Below, one piece after another: positions 1 to 7,780 of a stretch of DNA of 64,000 bases. How positions within the stretch are numbered: the stretch's first letter is position 1; the number at the start of each line of letters is the position of its first letter. Origin of the DNA: Algiphilus sp022763315 (GTDB lineage Bacteria; Pseudomonadota; Gammaproteobacteria; Nevskiales; Nevskiaceae); assembly GCF_965249985.1 (NCBI RefSeq), contig NZ_OZ252280.1; one strand, given 5' to 3'. Made by a program: the position numbers and the translations under genes. The notes beneath the pieces are model-generated. The model saw only the letters and a program-made list of their open reading frames with translations. It was not told the origin of the DNA and made no database searches.

Positions 1-1677
1 GGCGGTGTGCGCCGCGGTGTGGGTGAACTGATAGGGGCCTGCGGCGTCGCCGACCGCAAAGATATTCGGGAAGTTGGTGCGCAGGTACTCGTCGGTTTCG
101 ATGACGCGGCCGGTGCGGATACCCAGCGTGTCCAGGCCAAAGCCTTCCAGACGAGCCTGCCGCCCAACGGCAACCAGCAGCTTGTCGAAGGGAATCGCTT
201 CCTTGGCGCCGTCCGGCGTGGTGACGCAGAGAGAGGCCTGACCGTCGCGCACCTGGACTTCTTCTGCCTTGGTCCCCACGCGGACGTCCACGCCTTCGGC
301 GGCCATTCGTTCGTGCAGCATGGCGCCAAATTCGGCGTCTTCCCGCGGCAGCAGGCGTGGCGACATTTCGACCTGGGTGACCTGACTGCCGAGGCGCTGG
401 AAGGTCTGCGTCATCTCCGAGCCGATCGGACCGCCGCCGAGGACCACCAGACGCTCCGGCAGTGCTTCGAGCTGCCAGAGATTGTCGGAGGTGAGCACCT
501 CAATCTGATCCAGGCCGGGCAGCGGCGGTACGAAGGGGGCAGCGCCGGTGGCCAGGATGATGTTGCGCGCGGTCAGGCGCTGGGCGCCGCCGTCGGCGTT
601 GGTGATCTCCACCGTCCAGGGGTCGACCAGGCGGGCGTGACCGTGCCGGACATCCACCCCAAGATCGGTATAGCGCTCCACGGAGTCATGCGGCTCGATG
701 GCCTTGATGACCTGATGGACGCGCGCCATCGCATCGCTGAAATGAAACTCCGCTGAGAGTTGCCGCACGCCCAGTTCGGCGCTGCGTCGGGCATCGTCGA
801 GCAGGCGTGCGGTGCGGATCAAGGCCTTCGAAGGGACGCAGCCGGTATTCAGGCAGTCGCCACCGAGGCGGTCCTTTTCGATCAGGGTCACTTCGGCCTT
901 GACCGCGGCGGCGATGTAGGCGGACACTAGTCCCGCGCTGCCGCCGCCGATGACGATGAGATTGCGGTCGAACTGCTTGGGGCGGCTATAGGCGGCGAAG
1001 ACACGGCGCGCCTTGACGAAATCGACAATCTTCTTGGCGATCAGCGGGAAGATCCCGAGGAGGACGAAGGAGCCGATCAGGCCGGGCGACAAAATGCCCC
1101 CCAAGCTTTCCAGCTGGCCGATCTGCGTGCCCGCGTTCACGTACACCGCCGTGCCCGGCAGCATGCCGAGCTGCGACACCCAGTAGAAGGTCCAGGTACG
1201 CATCGGCGTGAGTGCCATCACGATGTTGATCAGGAAGAACGGAAAGGCGGGCACCAGGCGCAGGGTGAAGAGATAGAAGCCGCCTTCACGTTCGACGCCG
1301 CGGTTGATGGCTGTTAGACGCTGGCGGTAGCGCGATTGCACGGCATCGCGGGCCACGAAGCGTGCAATCAGAAAGGCAAGCGTCGCACCGAGGGTGGAGG
1401 CGAAACTCACCAGCACGAGGCCCCAGGCTAGGCCAAAGATGAGGCCTGCAGCCAGCGTCATAACGGCGGCGCCCGGCAGCGACAGCGCAGTCACCGCGAC
1501 ATAGATCAGGAAGAACACGGCACTCACGAGGACCGGGCGCGCGTCGACCACCTCGACCAGATCCGCGCGCAACGACTGTAGGGCGTCGAAACTGAAGTAC
1601 TGGTTGAGGTCGAAGACGAAGAAGGCGGAGATGGCCACCGCGATCAGGACCACGAGGGCGACGCGGGCTCGGTTCAT
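1..1677 (-). CDS. TVP38/TMEM64 membrane domain fused to MerA/Lpd-type FAD-dependent disulfide oxidoreductase (C-terminus cut by window edge)
   Basis: The first ~230 residues are hydrophobic, with several membrane segments and the SNARE-associated (TVP38/TMEM64/DedA-like) pattern. They are followed by a pyridine nucleotide-disulfide oxidoreductase: FAD-binding motif VIGGGSAG near residue 250, redox pair in GGDCLNTGCVPSK (Cys275 and Cys280), a second Rossmann motif VVLGGGPIGSE, and the ATGA and FAVGDA motifs. The frame is open from ATG 1677 to the window edge (559 codons), so the dimerisation domain lies outside. The redox pair shows that the flavoprotein half is of the active class; its substrate (thiol, lipoamide, mercury) cannot be told here. 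The membrane half probably anchors it to the inner membrane. There is no merR, merT or merP nearby, so I do not call it mercuric reductase. Confidence 0.88.
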   Translation of the reverse strand, partial: MNRARVALVVLIAVAISAFFVFDLNQYFSFDALQSLRADLVEVVDARPVLVSAVFFLIYVAVTALSLPGAAVMTLAAGLIFGLAWGLVLVSFASTLGATLAFLIARFVARDAVQSRYRQRLTAINRGVEREGGFYLFTLRLVPAFPFFLINIVMALTPMRTWTFYWVSQLGMLPGTAVYVNAGTQIGQLESLGGILSPGLIGSFVLLGIFPLIAKKIVDFVKARRVFAAYSRPKQFDRNLIVIGGGSAGLVSAYIAAAVKAEVTLIEKDRLGGDCLNTGCVPSKALIRTARLLDDARRSAELGVRQLSAEFHFSDAMARVHQVIKAIEPHDSVERYTDLGVDVRHGHARLVDPWTVEITNADGGAQRLTARNIILATGAAPFVPPLPGLDQIEVLTSDNLWQLEALPERLVVLGGGPIGSEMTQTFQRLGSQVTQVEMSPRLLPREDAEFGAMLHERMAAEGVDVRVGTKAEEVQVRDGQASLCVTTPDGAKEAIPFDKLLVAVGRQARLEGFGLDTLGIRTGRVIETDEYLRTNFPNIFAVGDAAGPYQFTHTAAHTA

Positions 1678-1968
1678 GACAATGCTTCCTGCAAAGAAGG
1701 GACCGCTACAGTAGAGGGACTCCGTGGCAGAGGTACAACGCGACCGTCCTGCCTTTGTGTCATCCCGTATGGTCGCGGACGATAGAGCATGAAGCGGGTA
1801 CCCGTGCCTGCTGTCCAGGGCGGTCGGTGCCATCGACCCTTGCCATGGTGCCGCCGGGTGGCAACTTCAGGAATGACCTGCATTGGACTGCGCTTTTGCG
1901 AAGCGGCAACCCAGCGCGCCCAAGGTGACGATTGCTATGAACTGCAAGATGCACGGGAGAACAAGGCA
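1678..1968. other. Divergent intergenic region, 291 bp
   Basis: This spacer separates the minus-strand flavoprotein fusion from the plus-strand DUF547 gene and must hold both promoters. It contains a perfect 7-bp inverted repeat, CGCGACC at 1739-1745 and GGTCGCG at 1771-1777, that could be an operator. The DUF547 frame stays open upstream through part of it, but that extension has no ribosome-binding site and precedes a clear signal peptide. I see no other gene here. Confidence 0.4.
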
Positions 1969-2835
1969 ATGATGCGACGCAAGCACGTGTGGAGTCTCAT
2001 CCGGCTACTGGTCGCCGTGAGCGCTTCGCTGCTGGCGCCGGTGGCTGCGGCTGCGGATATGGCCCGCCTCTATGCGCCCTATCAGCAATTGCTCGATCGC
2101 CATCTAGTCGAGGCATCCACCGACGGGGGCGGTCTGGTGACGGCTTTTCACTATGACGATGCCATGCGGGCATCGGATACCCAGACCCTGCTGCAGCGTC
2201 AGCGCGCGCAGTTGGCTGCCTTCGATCCCACCACGCTGGCGGATGCCGCAGTGGCCAATGCCTTCTGGATCAATGCCTACAACTTCTTCATGGTGGCCCA
2301 TATTCTGGAGCATCCCGAGGACGGTGCCCCCGTCGAGGGCGTGAAGGCCTTCGGGAGTTTCATCAATCCCTACCGCGTGTTCCAGCGCGCGCTCTTCACG
2401 GTGGGCGGTGCGGAATACAGCCTGGATGACATCGAAAAAGGCATTCTGTTGGGAGCAGATTTCGCCGCCCGCGGCTGGAAGGACGCCCGCGTGCACTTTG
2501 CGGTCAACTGCGCATCGGTTGGCTGTCCGCCGTTGCGGCAGGCGATCTACACCGCCGACCGTCTGGATGCCCAGCTGGATGAGAACCTGCGGCGGGCGTT
2601 GCGCACCGACAGGCATCTGCGCGTGGACGGCAGGACCCTTTATCTCAGCCGCCTCTTCGACTGGTATGAAGACGACTTCGAAAGTGTGGCCGGCTCGGCG
2701 CGCGCCTATGTGCTGCGCTACGCGGATGCTGAACTGCGGCAGGCCATCGAGGCCACTGAGACCATCGCGTACATCGACTATGACTGGTCTCTGAATCGCG
2801 TCGAGAATTTTCCCGAGCTGGCGGAGGGACGCTAG
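1969..2835 (+). CDS. Secreted DUF547 domain protein
   Basis: The 288-residue product begins with a signal peptide: basic MMRRK, a hydrophobic stretch of about 20 residues, then cleavage near VAAAAD. The rest matches the DUF547 family, including AFWINAYN in the first third and the hallmark VHFAVNCASVGCPPLR in the middle, which holds the conserved His and Cys of the family. The frame could start at 1789, but GGGAGA at 1955-1960 sits 8 bp before ATG 1969 and only this start gives an export signal. The biochemical function of the family is not established; the product is probably periplasmic. It stands alone, divergent from the flavoprotein and convergent with hsp20. Confidence 0.85.
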   Translation: MMRRKHVWSLIRLLVAVSASLLAPVAAAADMARLYAPYQQLLDRHLVEASTDGGGLVTAFHYDDAMRASDTQTLLQRQRAQLAAFDPTTLADAAVANAFWINAYNFFMVAHILEHPEDGAPVEGVKAFGSFINPYRVFQRALFTVGGAEYSLDDIEKGILLGADFAARGWKDARVHFAVNCASVGCPPLRQAIYTADRLDAQLDENLRRALRTDRHLRVDGRTLYLSRLFDWYEDDFESVAGSARAYVLRYADAELRQAIEATETIAYIDYDWSLNRVENFPELAEGR

Positions 2836-2847
2836 CACCGTGGCTCA

Positions 2848-2879
2848 GGCCCGCCAGGCGCAGAACGCTCTGGCAGGCC
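2848..2879. terminator. Stem-loop between convergent genes
   Basis: GGCCCGCCAG at 2848-2857 pairs with CTGGCAGGCC at 2870-2879 (one mismatch, 12-nt loop) between the stops of the DUF547 gene and hsp20. No U-rich tail follows on either strand, so it is a weak bidirectional terminator candidate. Confidence 0.3.
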
Positions 2880-2924
2880 CTTGTCAGTGGCGGTGCCGCA
2901 GACAGCTGTGGCTCTCCCGGTGGT

Positions 2925-3491
2925 TTAGGCGCCCTGAACCTCGATGCGCCTTCCGCGCGGGTGGGCGTCCGTGCGACGCGGCACATGCACGCTCAGCACG
3001 CCGTCCTTGAAGCGGGCCGCAACCTGCTCCGTATCCGTATCCTCGGGGAGATCCAGCAGCCGTTGGAAGCGCCCGTAGCGGCGTTCGATGGCGTGGAAAT
3101 CGGCGGCGTGGTGTTCCTCCGACTGGCGCTTCTCGCCACGGATCAGCAGCACACCGTCGTCGACCGAGACTTCCACATCGTCGCGCTCCACACCGGGGAT
3201 TTCCACCGTGATGGTGTAGCCCGTGTCGTTTTCCGAAATATCGAGCTGCGGGCGCAGCAGAGCCAGGTTGCCGTCGGTCCTTGGCCACAGGGTGGTGCGC
3301 GTCAACTGATTCGCTGCGCCGAAGGGCTGCAGCTCGAATAGGGATTCGAACAGGCGGTCCATCTCCCGGTGCAATCGAGCGATGGGTTCCGCCGCTGCCG
3401 GATAGGTCACCGGCCGTTCGGCGAGGGGCGCTTCGGCCTGCTGATTCTCCTTCTTGAACCAATTCCAGGGGGAAAGCTTCTTCCAATCCAT
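2925..3491 (-). CDS. Hsp20 family small heat-shock protein
   Basis: The 188-residue protein is an ATP-independent holdase. The alpha-crystallin domain spans roughly residues 80-185, with the typical VEIPGVERDDVEVSVDDG and ARFKDGVLSVHVPR segments. The N-terminal arm begins MDWKKLSPWNWF, as in many bacterial Hsp20 proteins. ATG 3491 is preceded by GGAGG 8 bp away; the longer frame to 3650 would run into the divergent aldolase gene and was rejected. The C-terminal tail lacks a clear I-x-I/V oligomerisation motif (it ends RRIEVQGA). A sigma-32-like promoter is visible about 40 bp upstream. Confidence 0.93.
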   Translation of the reverse strand: MDWKKLSPWNWFKKENQQAEAPLAERPVTYPAAAEPIARLHREMDRLFESLFELQPFGAANQLTRTTLWPRTDGNLALLRPQLDISENDTGYTITVEIPGVERDDVEVSVDDGVLLIRGEKRQSEEHHAADFHAIERRYGRFQRLLDLPEDTDTEQVAARFKDGVLSVHVPRRTDAHPRGRRIEVQGA

Positions 3492-3533
3492 GCGTATTAC
3501 CTCCATACCCATGCATGTTGACGCTATGCCATG

Positions 3534-3561
3534 AAGTAGGGCGCCCACGCCTTGATTCAAG
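3534..3561 (-). promoter_or_regulatory. Candidate sigma-32 heat-shock promoter of hsp20
   Basis: Reading the minus strand, CTTGAA (3561-3556) matches the sigma-32 -35 core. A 14-bp spacer separates it from CCCTACTT (3541-3534), close to the -10 consensus CCCCATnT. The implied start would give a leader of about 35 nt before ATG 3491. Spacing, orientation and the gene served all agree; the -10 match is partial. Confidence 0.5.
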
Positions 3562-3633
3562 TCAACAGCAACGGCTTGCCGAGGCCAGCGCCGGCGCGTA
3601 GCTTGGCGCGAGGACGACACACGAGGAGAAGCT

Positions 3634-4383
3634 GTGGGCATCAACGACAACGCCGCACTGACTGAAGCCGAACTTCGTCGCGATCTGGCAGCGGCCTACC
3701 GGCTGGTGGCGCTGTTTGGCTGGGACGATCTGGTGTTCACGCACATCACCGCCAAGGTGCCGGGCAGCGATCACCACTTCCTGATCAATCCTTACGGCAT
3801 GATGTTCGAAGAGATCACGGCCTCCAGCCTGGTCAAGATCGATGCCCAGGGCAACAAGGTCGAGGACAGCCCCTGGCCGGTCAATCCGGCGGGCTTTCTC
3901 ATCCACAGCACGATTCATCATGCCCGCGAGGATGCCGGCTGCGTGATGCACACGCATTCGCTGAATGGCGTTGCGGTTTCGGCCCAGAAAGAAGGGCTGC
4001 TGCCACTGTCGCAACAGTCGCTCTTTGTCCTCTCCAGTCTGGCCTATCACGACTACGAAGGGGTCGCGTTGGAAGAAGGCGAGCGCGCACGTCTGGAAGC
4101 GGATCTGGGCACTGCCAATTACTTCATGCTGCGCAATCATGGCCTGCTCACGATTGGGCCCCGCGTTTCGGATGCCTTTCTAGCCATGTATCTGTTTGAG
4201 GCGGCTTGCCTGATTCAGGTGCGCGCGCTGTCCGGCGGACGCGAGACCACGCGCATCGGCCCGGACATTCTTGCCGGCGCCCAGCGCATGCAGCAGCAGG
4301 TCACCCACCAGCAGGGCTCGGCGCTGGTCTGGCCCGGTCTGCTGCGCCGTCTGGACCGCATCAATCCGGGCTACGCTGACTGA
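3634..4383 (+). CDS. Class II aldolase/adducin family protein
   Basis: The 249-residue product has the fold of zinc-dependent L-fuculose-phosphate aldolase relatives: GWDDLVFTHITAKVPG near the N-terminus, the metal-binding HTHSLNG near residue 108 and RNHGLLTIG near residue 168. The closest subgroup by eye is the 'class II aldolase/adducin domain' proteins whose N-terminal region recalls adducin rather than sugar aldolases, so the substrate is unknown. Start GTG 3634 is supported by AGGAG at 3624-3628. It lies directly upstream of rpoN, where lptA-lptB are commonly found in related bacteria. Expression of rpoN may partly read through from here. Confidence 0.88.
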   Translation: MGINDNAALTEAELRRDLAAAYRLVALFGWDDLVFTHITAKVPGSDHHFLINPYGMMFEEITASSLVKIDAQGNKVEDSPWPVNPAGFLIHSTIHHAREDAGCVMHTHSLNGVAVSAQKEGLLPLSQQSLFVLSSLAYHDYEGVALEEGERARLEADLGTANYFMLRNHGLLTIGPRVSDAFLAMYLFEAACLIQVRALSGGRETTRIGPDILAGAQRMQQQVTHQQGSALVWPGLLRRLDRINPGYAD

Positions 4384-4475
4384 ACAGCCCACATGGCAGC
4401 CCCGTGCGCGCTGTGCACCATACGCGGCGGATAGCGCTATCATCGCGCTATGCAAGATTTGTGCAAAAGCTCGGA

Positions 4476-5930
4476 ATGAAACAGTCCCTGTCGCTCAAGC
4501 TCGGGCAGAGTCTTGCGATGACGCCTGCCCTGCAGCAGGCCATTCGCATGCTGCAGTTGTCGAGCACTGAGTTGCAGGCCGAGGTCAGCGAGTTGCTCGA
4601 TCAGAACTTCATGCTCGAGGTCGCCGAGCCTGGCAGCGACGAGGCGGGGGGCGACAGCGAGGTGCTGCTCACCCCGGCCGAGCGCGGCCCCGATGTCGAG
4701 CAGCCGGAACCGCGTGCAGAAGCGCCGGAACTGGATCAGCCGGAGACAGCCGATGATTGGTCGTTGGCCGACAGCGGCTGGCGCGACAGCAGCGGCGACG
4801 CCGAGCGCTACGAGTATCAGCAGGCCAATCTGCACGAGAGCGGCAGCCTGCGCGAACACCTCGCCTGGCAGGCCAATCTCAGCGCGGTCGATGACAATGT
4901 GCGCGACATGCTCGCCCACCTCATTGATGCGGTCACCGATGACGGCTATCTGGAAGACTGGGACGCGCTGGCCGAGCGCCTGGCCGGCGGCCCGACAGGC
5001 CGGCGCGCGGATCTCGACTGCGCCCTTCGCACGCTGCAGCAACTCGACCCCAGCGGCGTGGGCGCGCGTTCGGTGGTCGAGTGTTTGCGCCTGCAGCTCG
5101 ATCAGCTTGGCGACGAGGGTGATGACCATGTGCGCGCCGTAGCCAAGCAACTGGTCGAGCAACACATCGACATGCTCGCGCGCCACGAGGCGGACAAGCT
5201 GGCCAAACTGGTTGGTACCGATACCGACACCATCCACGCCGCGATTGCCTGCATTCGCAGCCTGTCACCGCATCCGGGGCGCGCCTTCTCCGGTGAAGCG
5301 CCGGACTACGTGGTCCCCGATGTGATGGTCGCGCGGCGCAATGGCATCTGGCAGGTGCACTTGAATCCCGAGGCGGTGCCGCGTGTGCGCGTCAACCGCA
5401 GCTATGCCGCCCTGGTGCGTCGAACGGAGCGCAGCGGCGAGCAGCAGACCATGCGTCAGCATCTGCAGGAAGCCAAGCAGCTGGTCTCCGCCCTGCGTGC
5501 GCGACACGACACCCTGCTACGGGTCGCCCATTGCATCGTTGAAGCGCAGACCGGTTTCATGGAACATGGGGTCGAGCATATGCAGCCCCTCGTGCTCCGC
5601 GAAGTGGCCGAGCGGCTGGGCATTCATGAATCAACGGTCTCGCGCGCGACAGCAAACAAGTACATGCTGACACCGCTGGGCGTCTTTGAACTCAAGTATT
5701 TCTTTTCCAGTTCCATTCGCACGACACAAGGAGGTTCCGCATCCGCCACTGCCATACAGGCGCGCCTGAAGCGTCTCATCCAGGCCGAAACCCCCGGTAA
5801 GCCGCTGTCGGACGCACGACTGTCCGATCTGCTGCGAGCCGAAGGCATGGAGGTCGCACGGCGCACCGTCGCCAAATACCGTGAAGGACTGGGTATTCCA
5901 CCCGCCCACGAGCGGCGCCGGTCAGCCTGA
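4476..5930 (+). CDS. rpoN: RNA polymerase sigma-54 factor
   Basis: Sigma-54 directs transcription from -24/-12 promoters and needs AAA+ enhancer-binding activators. The 484-residue protein shows the glutamine/leucine-rich region I (MKQSLSLKLGQSLAMTPALQQAI), an acidic variable region II (residues ~55-120), the core-binding domain, the helix-turn-helix around EVAERLGIHESTVSRATANKY and the RpoN box ARRTVAKYRE near the C-terminus. ATG 4476 matches the universal N-terminus; the frame extending to 4404 adds 24 atypical residues. It heads the nitrogen-PTS cluster as in many proteobacteria. One in-frame gap precedes hpf (31 bp). Confidence 0.97.
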   Translation: MKQSLSLKLGQSLAMTPALQQAIRMLQLSSTELQAEVSELLDQNFMLEVAEPGSDEAGGDSEVLLTPAERGPDVEQPEPRAEAPELDQPETADDWSLADSGWRDSSGDAERYEYQQANLHESGSLREHLAWQANLSAVDDNVRDMLAHLIDAVTDDGYLEDWDALAERLAGGPTGRRADLDCALRTLQQLDPSGVGARSVVECLRLQLDQLGDEGDDHVRAVAKQLVEQHIDMLARHEADKLAKLVGTDTDTIHAAIACIRSLSPHPGRAFSGEAPDYVVPDVMVARRNGIWQVHLNPEAVPRVRVNRSYAALVRRTERSGEQQTMRQHLQEAKQLVSALRARHDTLLRVAHCIVEAQTGFMEHGVEHMQPLVLREVAERLGIHESTVSRATANKYMLTPLGVFELKYFFSSSIRTTQGGSASATAIQARLKRLIQAETPGKPLSDARLSDLLRAEGMEVARRTVAKYREGLGIPPAHERRRSA

Positions 5931-5961
5931 ATTTTTCTCGTCTTCTGTTCGGGAGTACTGC

Positions 5962-6297
5962 ATGAATCTCGATATTACCGGTCACCACCTCGACCTCACC
6001 GACGCGCTACGCGACTACGTCATCGAAAAGCTCAAGCGCGTGGAACGCCATTTCGACCACCTCATCGACGCCCACGTGGTGCTGACGGTGGAGAAGCTCG
6101 AACAGAAGGCAGAGGCCACGCTCAAGGCAAGTGGCGCTGAGCTGCACGCGTCCGCAAAGCATAGCGATATGTATGCGGCCATTGACCAGCTCACGGACCG
6201 GTTGGACCGCCAGATCAAGAAGCACAAGGAACAGAAACGCGACCACCACGCGCGCGAGGCTCAGAAGGGCGATTTCGCTGAACAACTCGCACGATGA
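5962..6297 (+). CDS. hpf: Ribosome hibernation promoting factor, short HPF/YfiA family
   Basis: The 111-residue protein has the sigma-54 modulation/S30AE fold that binds the 30S decoding centre and promotes inactive ribosomes in stationary phase. It opens with MNLDITGHHLDLTDALRDYV and keeps the basic helix TDRLDRQIKKHKEQKRDHH. The C-terminal dimerisation domain of long HPF is absent, so it is the short form. ATG 5962 follows GGGAGT; the longer frame from 5881 overlaps rpoN and was rejected. Position between rpoN and ptsN is the conserved one, and a strong terminator-like hairpin follows. Confidence 0.95.
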   Translation: MNLDITGHHLDLTDALRDYVIEKLKRVERHFDHLIDAHVVLTVEKLEQKAEATLKASGAELHASAKHSDMYAAIDQLTDRLDRQIKKHKEQKRDHHAREAQKGDFAEQLAR

Positions 6298-6305
6298 TCC
6301 GCCCA

Positions 6306-6338
6306 GCGAGGGGCCGTTTCCGGCCCCTCGCTTCGTTT
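6306..6338 (+). terminator. Rho-independent-type terminator after hpf
   Basis: A perfect 10-bp stem, GCGAGGGGCC (6306-6315) with GGCCCCTCGC (6322-6331), encloses a 6-nt loop and is followed by TTCGTTT. It sits between hpf and ptsN and could end or attenuate rpoN-hpf transcription, making ptsN onward partly independent. Confidence 0.75.
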
Positions 6339-6355
6339 AATGAGGACTGCACCGC

Positions 6356-6799
6356 ATGAAGCTTGCCGAGGTAATCGAATCCAGCCGCATCCGCACTGAC
6401 CTTACGTTGTCCAGCAAGAAGCGCGTGATGGAAGAAATCAGCCACCTGCTGGCGGGTGGTGACGGCCCCAGTCAGGGGGACATCTTCAATGCGCTGATGT
6501 CACGCGAAAAGCTGGGCAGCACTGGTCTCGGGCACGGCGTGGCGATTCCACACGGCCGCGTTGGCAATCTCAGCAAGACCGTGGCCGCCTTCATCCGGCT
6601 GCCGCACGGCGTGGACTACGACGCGCATGACGGTCAGGCGGTGGATCTGATCTTTGGTCTGATCGTTCCGCAGAACGCGACCGAGGACCACCTCAAGCTT
6701 TTGGCGGCGGTAGCCGAGAAATTCTCGGATGAGGACTTCTGCCAGAAGCTGCGCGCCGCCACCTCCAGCGACGCCGCCGCTGAACTGCTGACCCAATAA
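6356..6799 (+). CDS. ptsN: PTS IIA-like nitrogen regulatory protein PtsN (EIIA-Ntr)
   Basis: EIIA-Ntr receives phosphate on a histidine from the phosphocarrier chain and regulates potassium, nitrogen and envelope functions by protein contact. The 147-residue protein has the PTS_EIIA type 2 fold with the phosphorylation motif GHGVAIPHGRV, in which His66 is the acceptor. TGAGGA at about 6340-6345 provides a ribosome-binding site for ATG 6356. It is followed 4 bp later by hprK, beginning the phosphotransferase gene run. No membrane-bound sugar permease component accompanies it, which supports a purely regulatory role. Confidence 0.95.
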   Translation: MKLAEVIESSRIRTDLTLSSKKRVMEEISHLLAGGDGPSQGDIFNALMSREKLGSTGLGHGVAIPHGRVGNLSKTVAAFIRLPHGVDYDAHDGQAVDLIFGLIVPQNATEDHLKLLAAVAEKFSDEDFCQKLRAATSSDAAAELLTQ

Positions 6800-6803
6800 G
6801 CCC

Positions 6804-7766
6804 GTGGCGGCGGAGCAGCCGGCCGCATCCGCGTACACCATCCATGCCGATGCCGATGGCACGTCACAGCTTGCCGTCAGCAGCCTTCTTGCGCGCGCCG
6901 GCCTCTTGGTGGCGTGGCAGCGTCCACCGGAGGCGGACTGCCTGATTGCCCACGCCGGATGGCTCGAACCGAGCGTGCCAGCGCATCTGTGCATGGCCGG
7001 TAGCGCAGCGCTGCGCTGGCTGCGGGAGTCGGCGGACCCCACGGCTTTGCTGGCCGAAGCATCCCAACGCGGAATGCGCGTGGTGCTGGCCAAGGCCGCG
7101 GATGCCGAAGCCTTGCGTATCTGGCTCGACGGCAGTCCGGTGGCGCTGGGCGTGCTGCCCGATGCGCACAGCGATGCCGATATCCTCCACCGTCTGCGCA
7201 TGCACCTGCTGGAAGCCCGCGCGCCGCTGGCCAGCGTGTACGGCGTGCTGGCGGAGGTCTTCGGACTCGGCGTGCTCATCGTGGGCCCGGCCGGGGTCGG
7301 CAAGAGCGAACTGGCCCTGGAGCTACTGGCGCGCGGGCACCGCCTGGTGGCCGACGATGTCGCGGAGATCCGCGCCCTGCCGGGGGGGCTGCTGGAGGGA
7401 AGGGCGCCGCATCTATTGCGCGACTATCTGGAGGTGCGCGGCCTCGGCGTCCTCGACGTGGCGCGCATGTACGGGCGCGACGCGTTGGTCGCCAGCCGGC
7501 GGGTCGATTTCCGGCTGGAGCTGCTGCCCGTGCGCGATGCCCCCACCGACTACCGCGCCCGACTGGCCGGCCTGCGCGGCAGCATCGATATCCTCGGACA
7601 GGCCTTGCCGACCATCTGTCTGCCGGTGCGCGTCGGGCATAATCTGGGCACCTTGGTCGAGGCCGCCTGCCGCGATCAGTGGTTGCGCCTGCAGGGCCAC
7701 TTCGCGGAGGAGGCCTTTGCCGAGCGGCAGCAGCGTGCCATTGACGAGCAGACGGGGCCTCAATAA
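6804..7766 (+). CDS. hprK: HPr kinase/phosphorylase
   Basis: HprK phosphorylates HPr on Ser46 using ATP and can reverse this by phosphorolysis. The 320-residue protein contains the Walker A loop GPAGVGKS at residues 161-168, HRLVADDVAEI just after it, and the family signature around LEVRGLGVLDVARMYG. These are the features of the catalytic C-terminal domain; the N-terminal half is the usual regulatory domain. The start is GTG 6804, 4 bp after the ptsN stop; no good ribosome-binding site is visible, so translation is probably coupled. Its substrate HPr is encoded downstream and keeps Ser46. Confidence 0.94.
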   Translation: MAAEQPAASAYTIHADADGTSQLAVSSLLARAGLLVAWQRPPEADCLIAHAGWLEPSVPAHLCMAGSAALRWLRESADPTALLAEASQRGMRVVLAKAADAEALRIWLDGSPVALGVLPDAHSDADILHRLRMHLLEARAPLASVYGVLAEVFGLGVLIVGPAGVGKSELALELLARGHRLVADDVAEIRALPGGLLEGRAPHLLRDYLEVRGLGVLDVARMYGRDALVASRRVDFRLELLPVRDAPTDYRARLAGLRGSIDILGQALPTICLPVRVGHNLGTLVEAACRDQWLRLQGHFAEEAFAERQQRAIDEQTGPQ

Positions 7767-7780
7767 CGCGGGAGCGGCGC

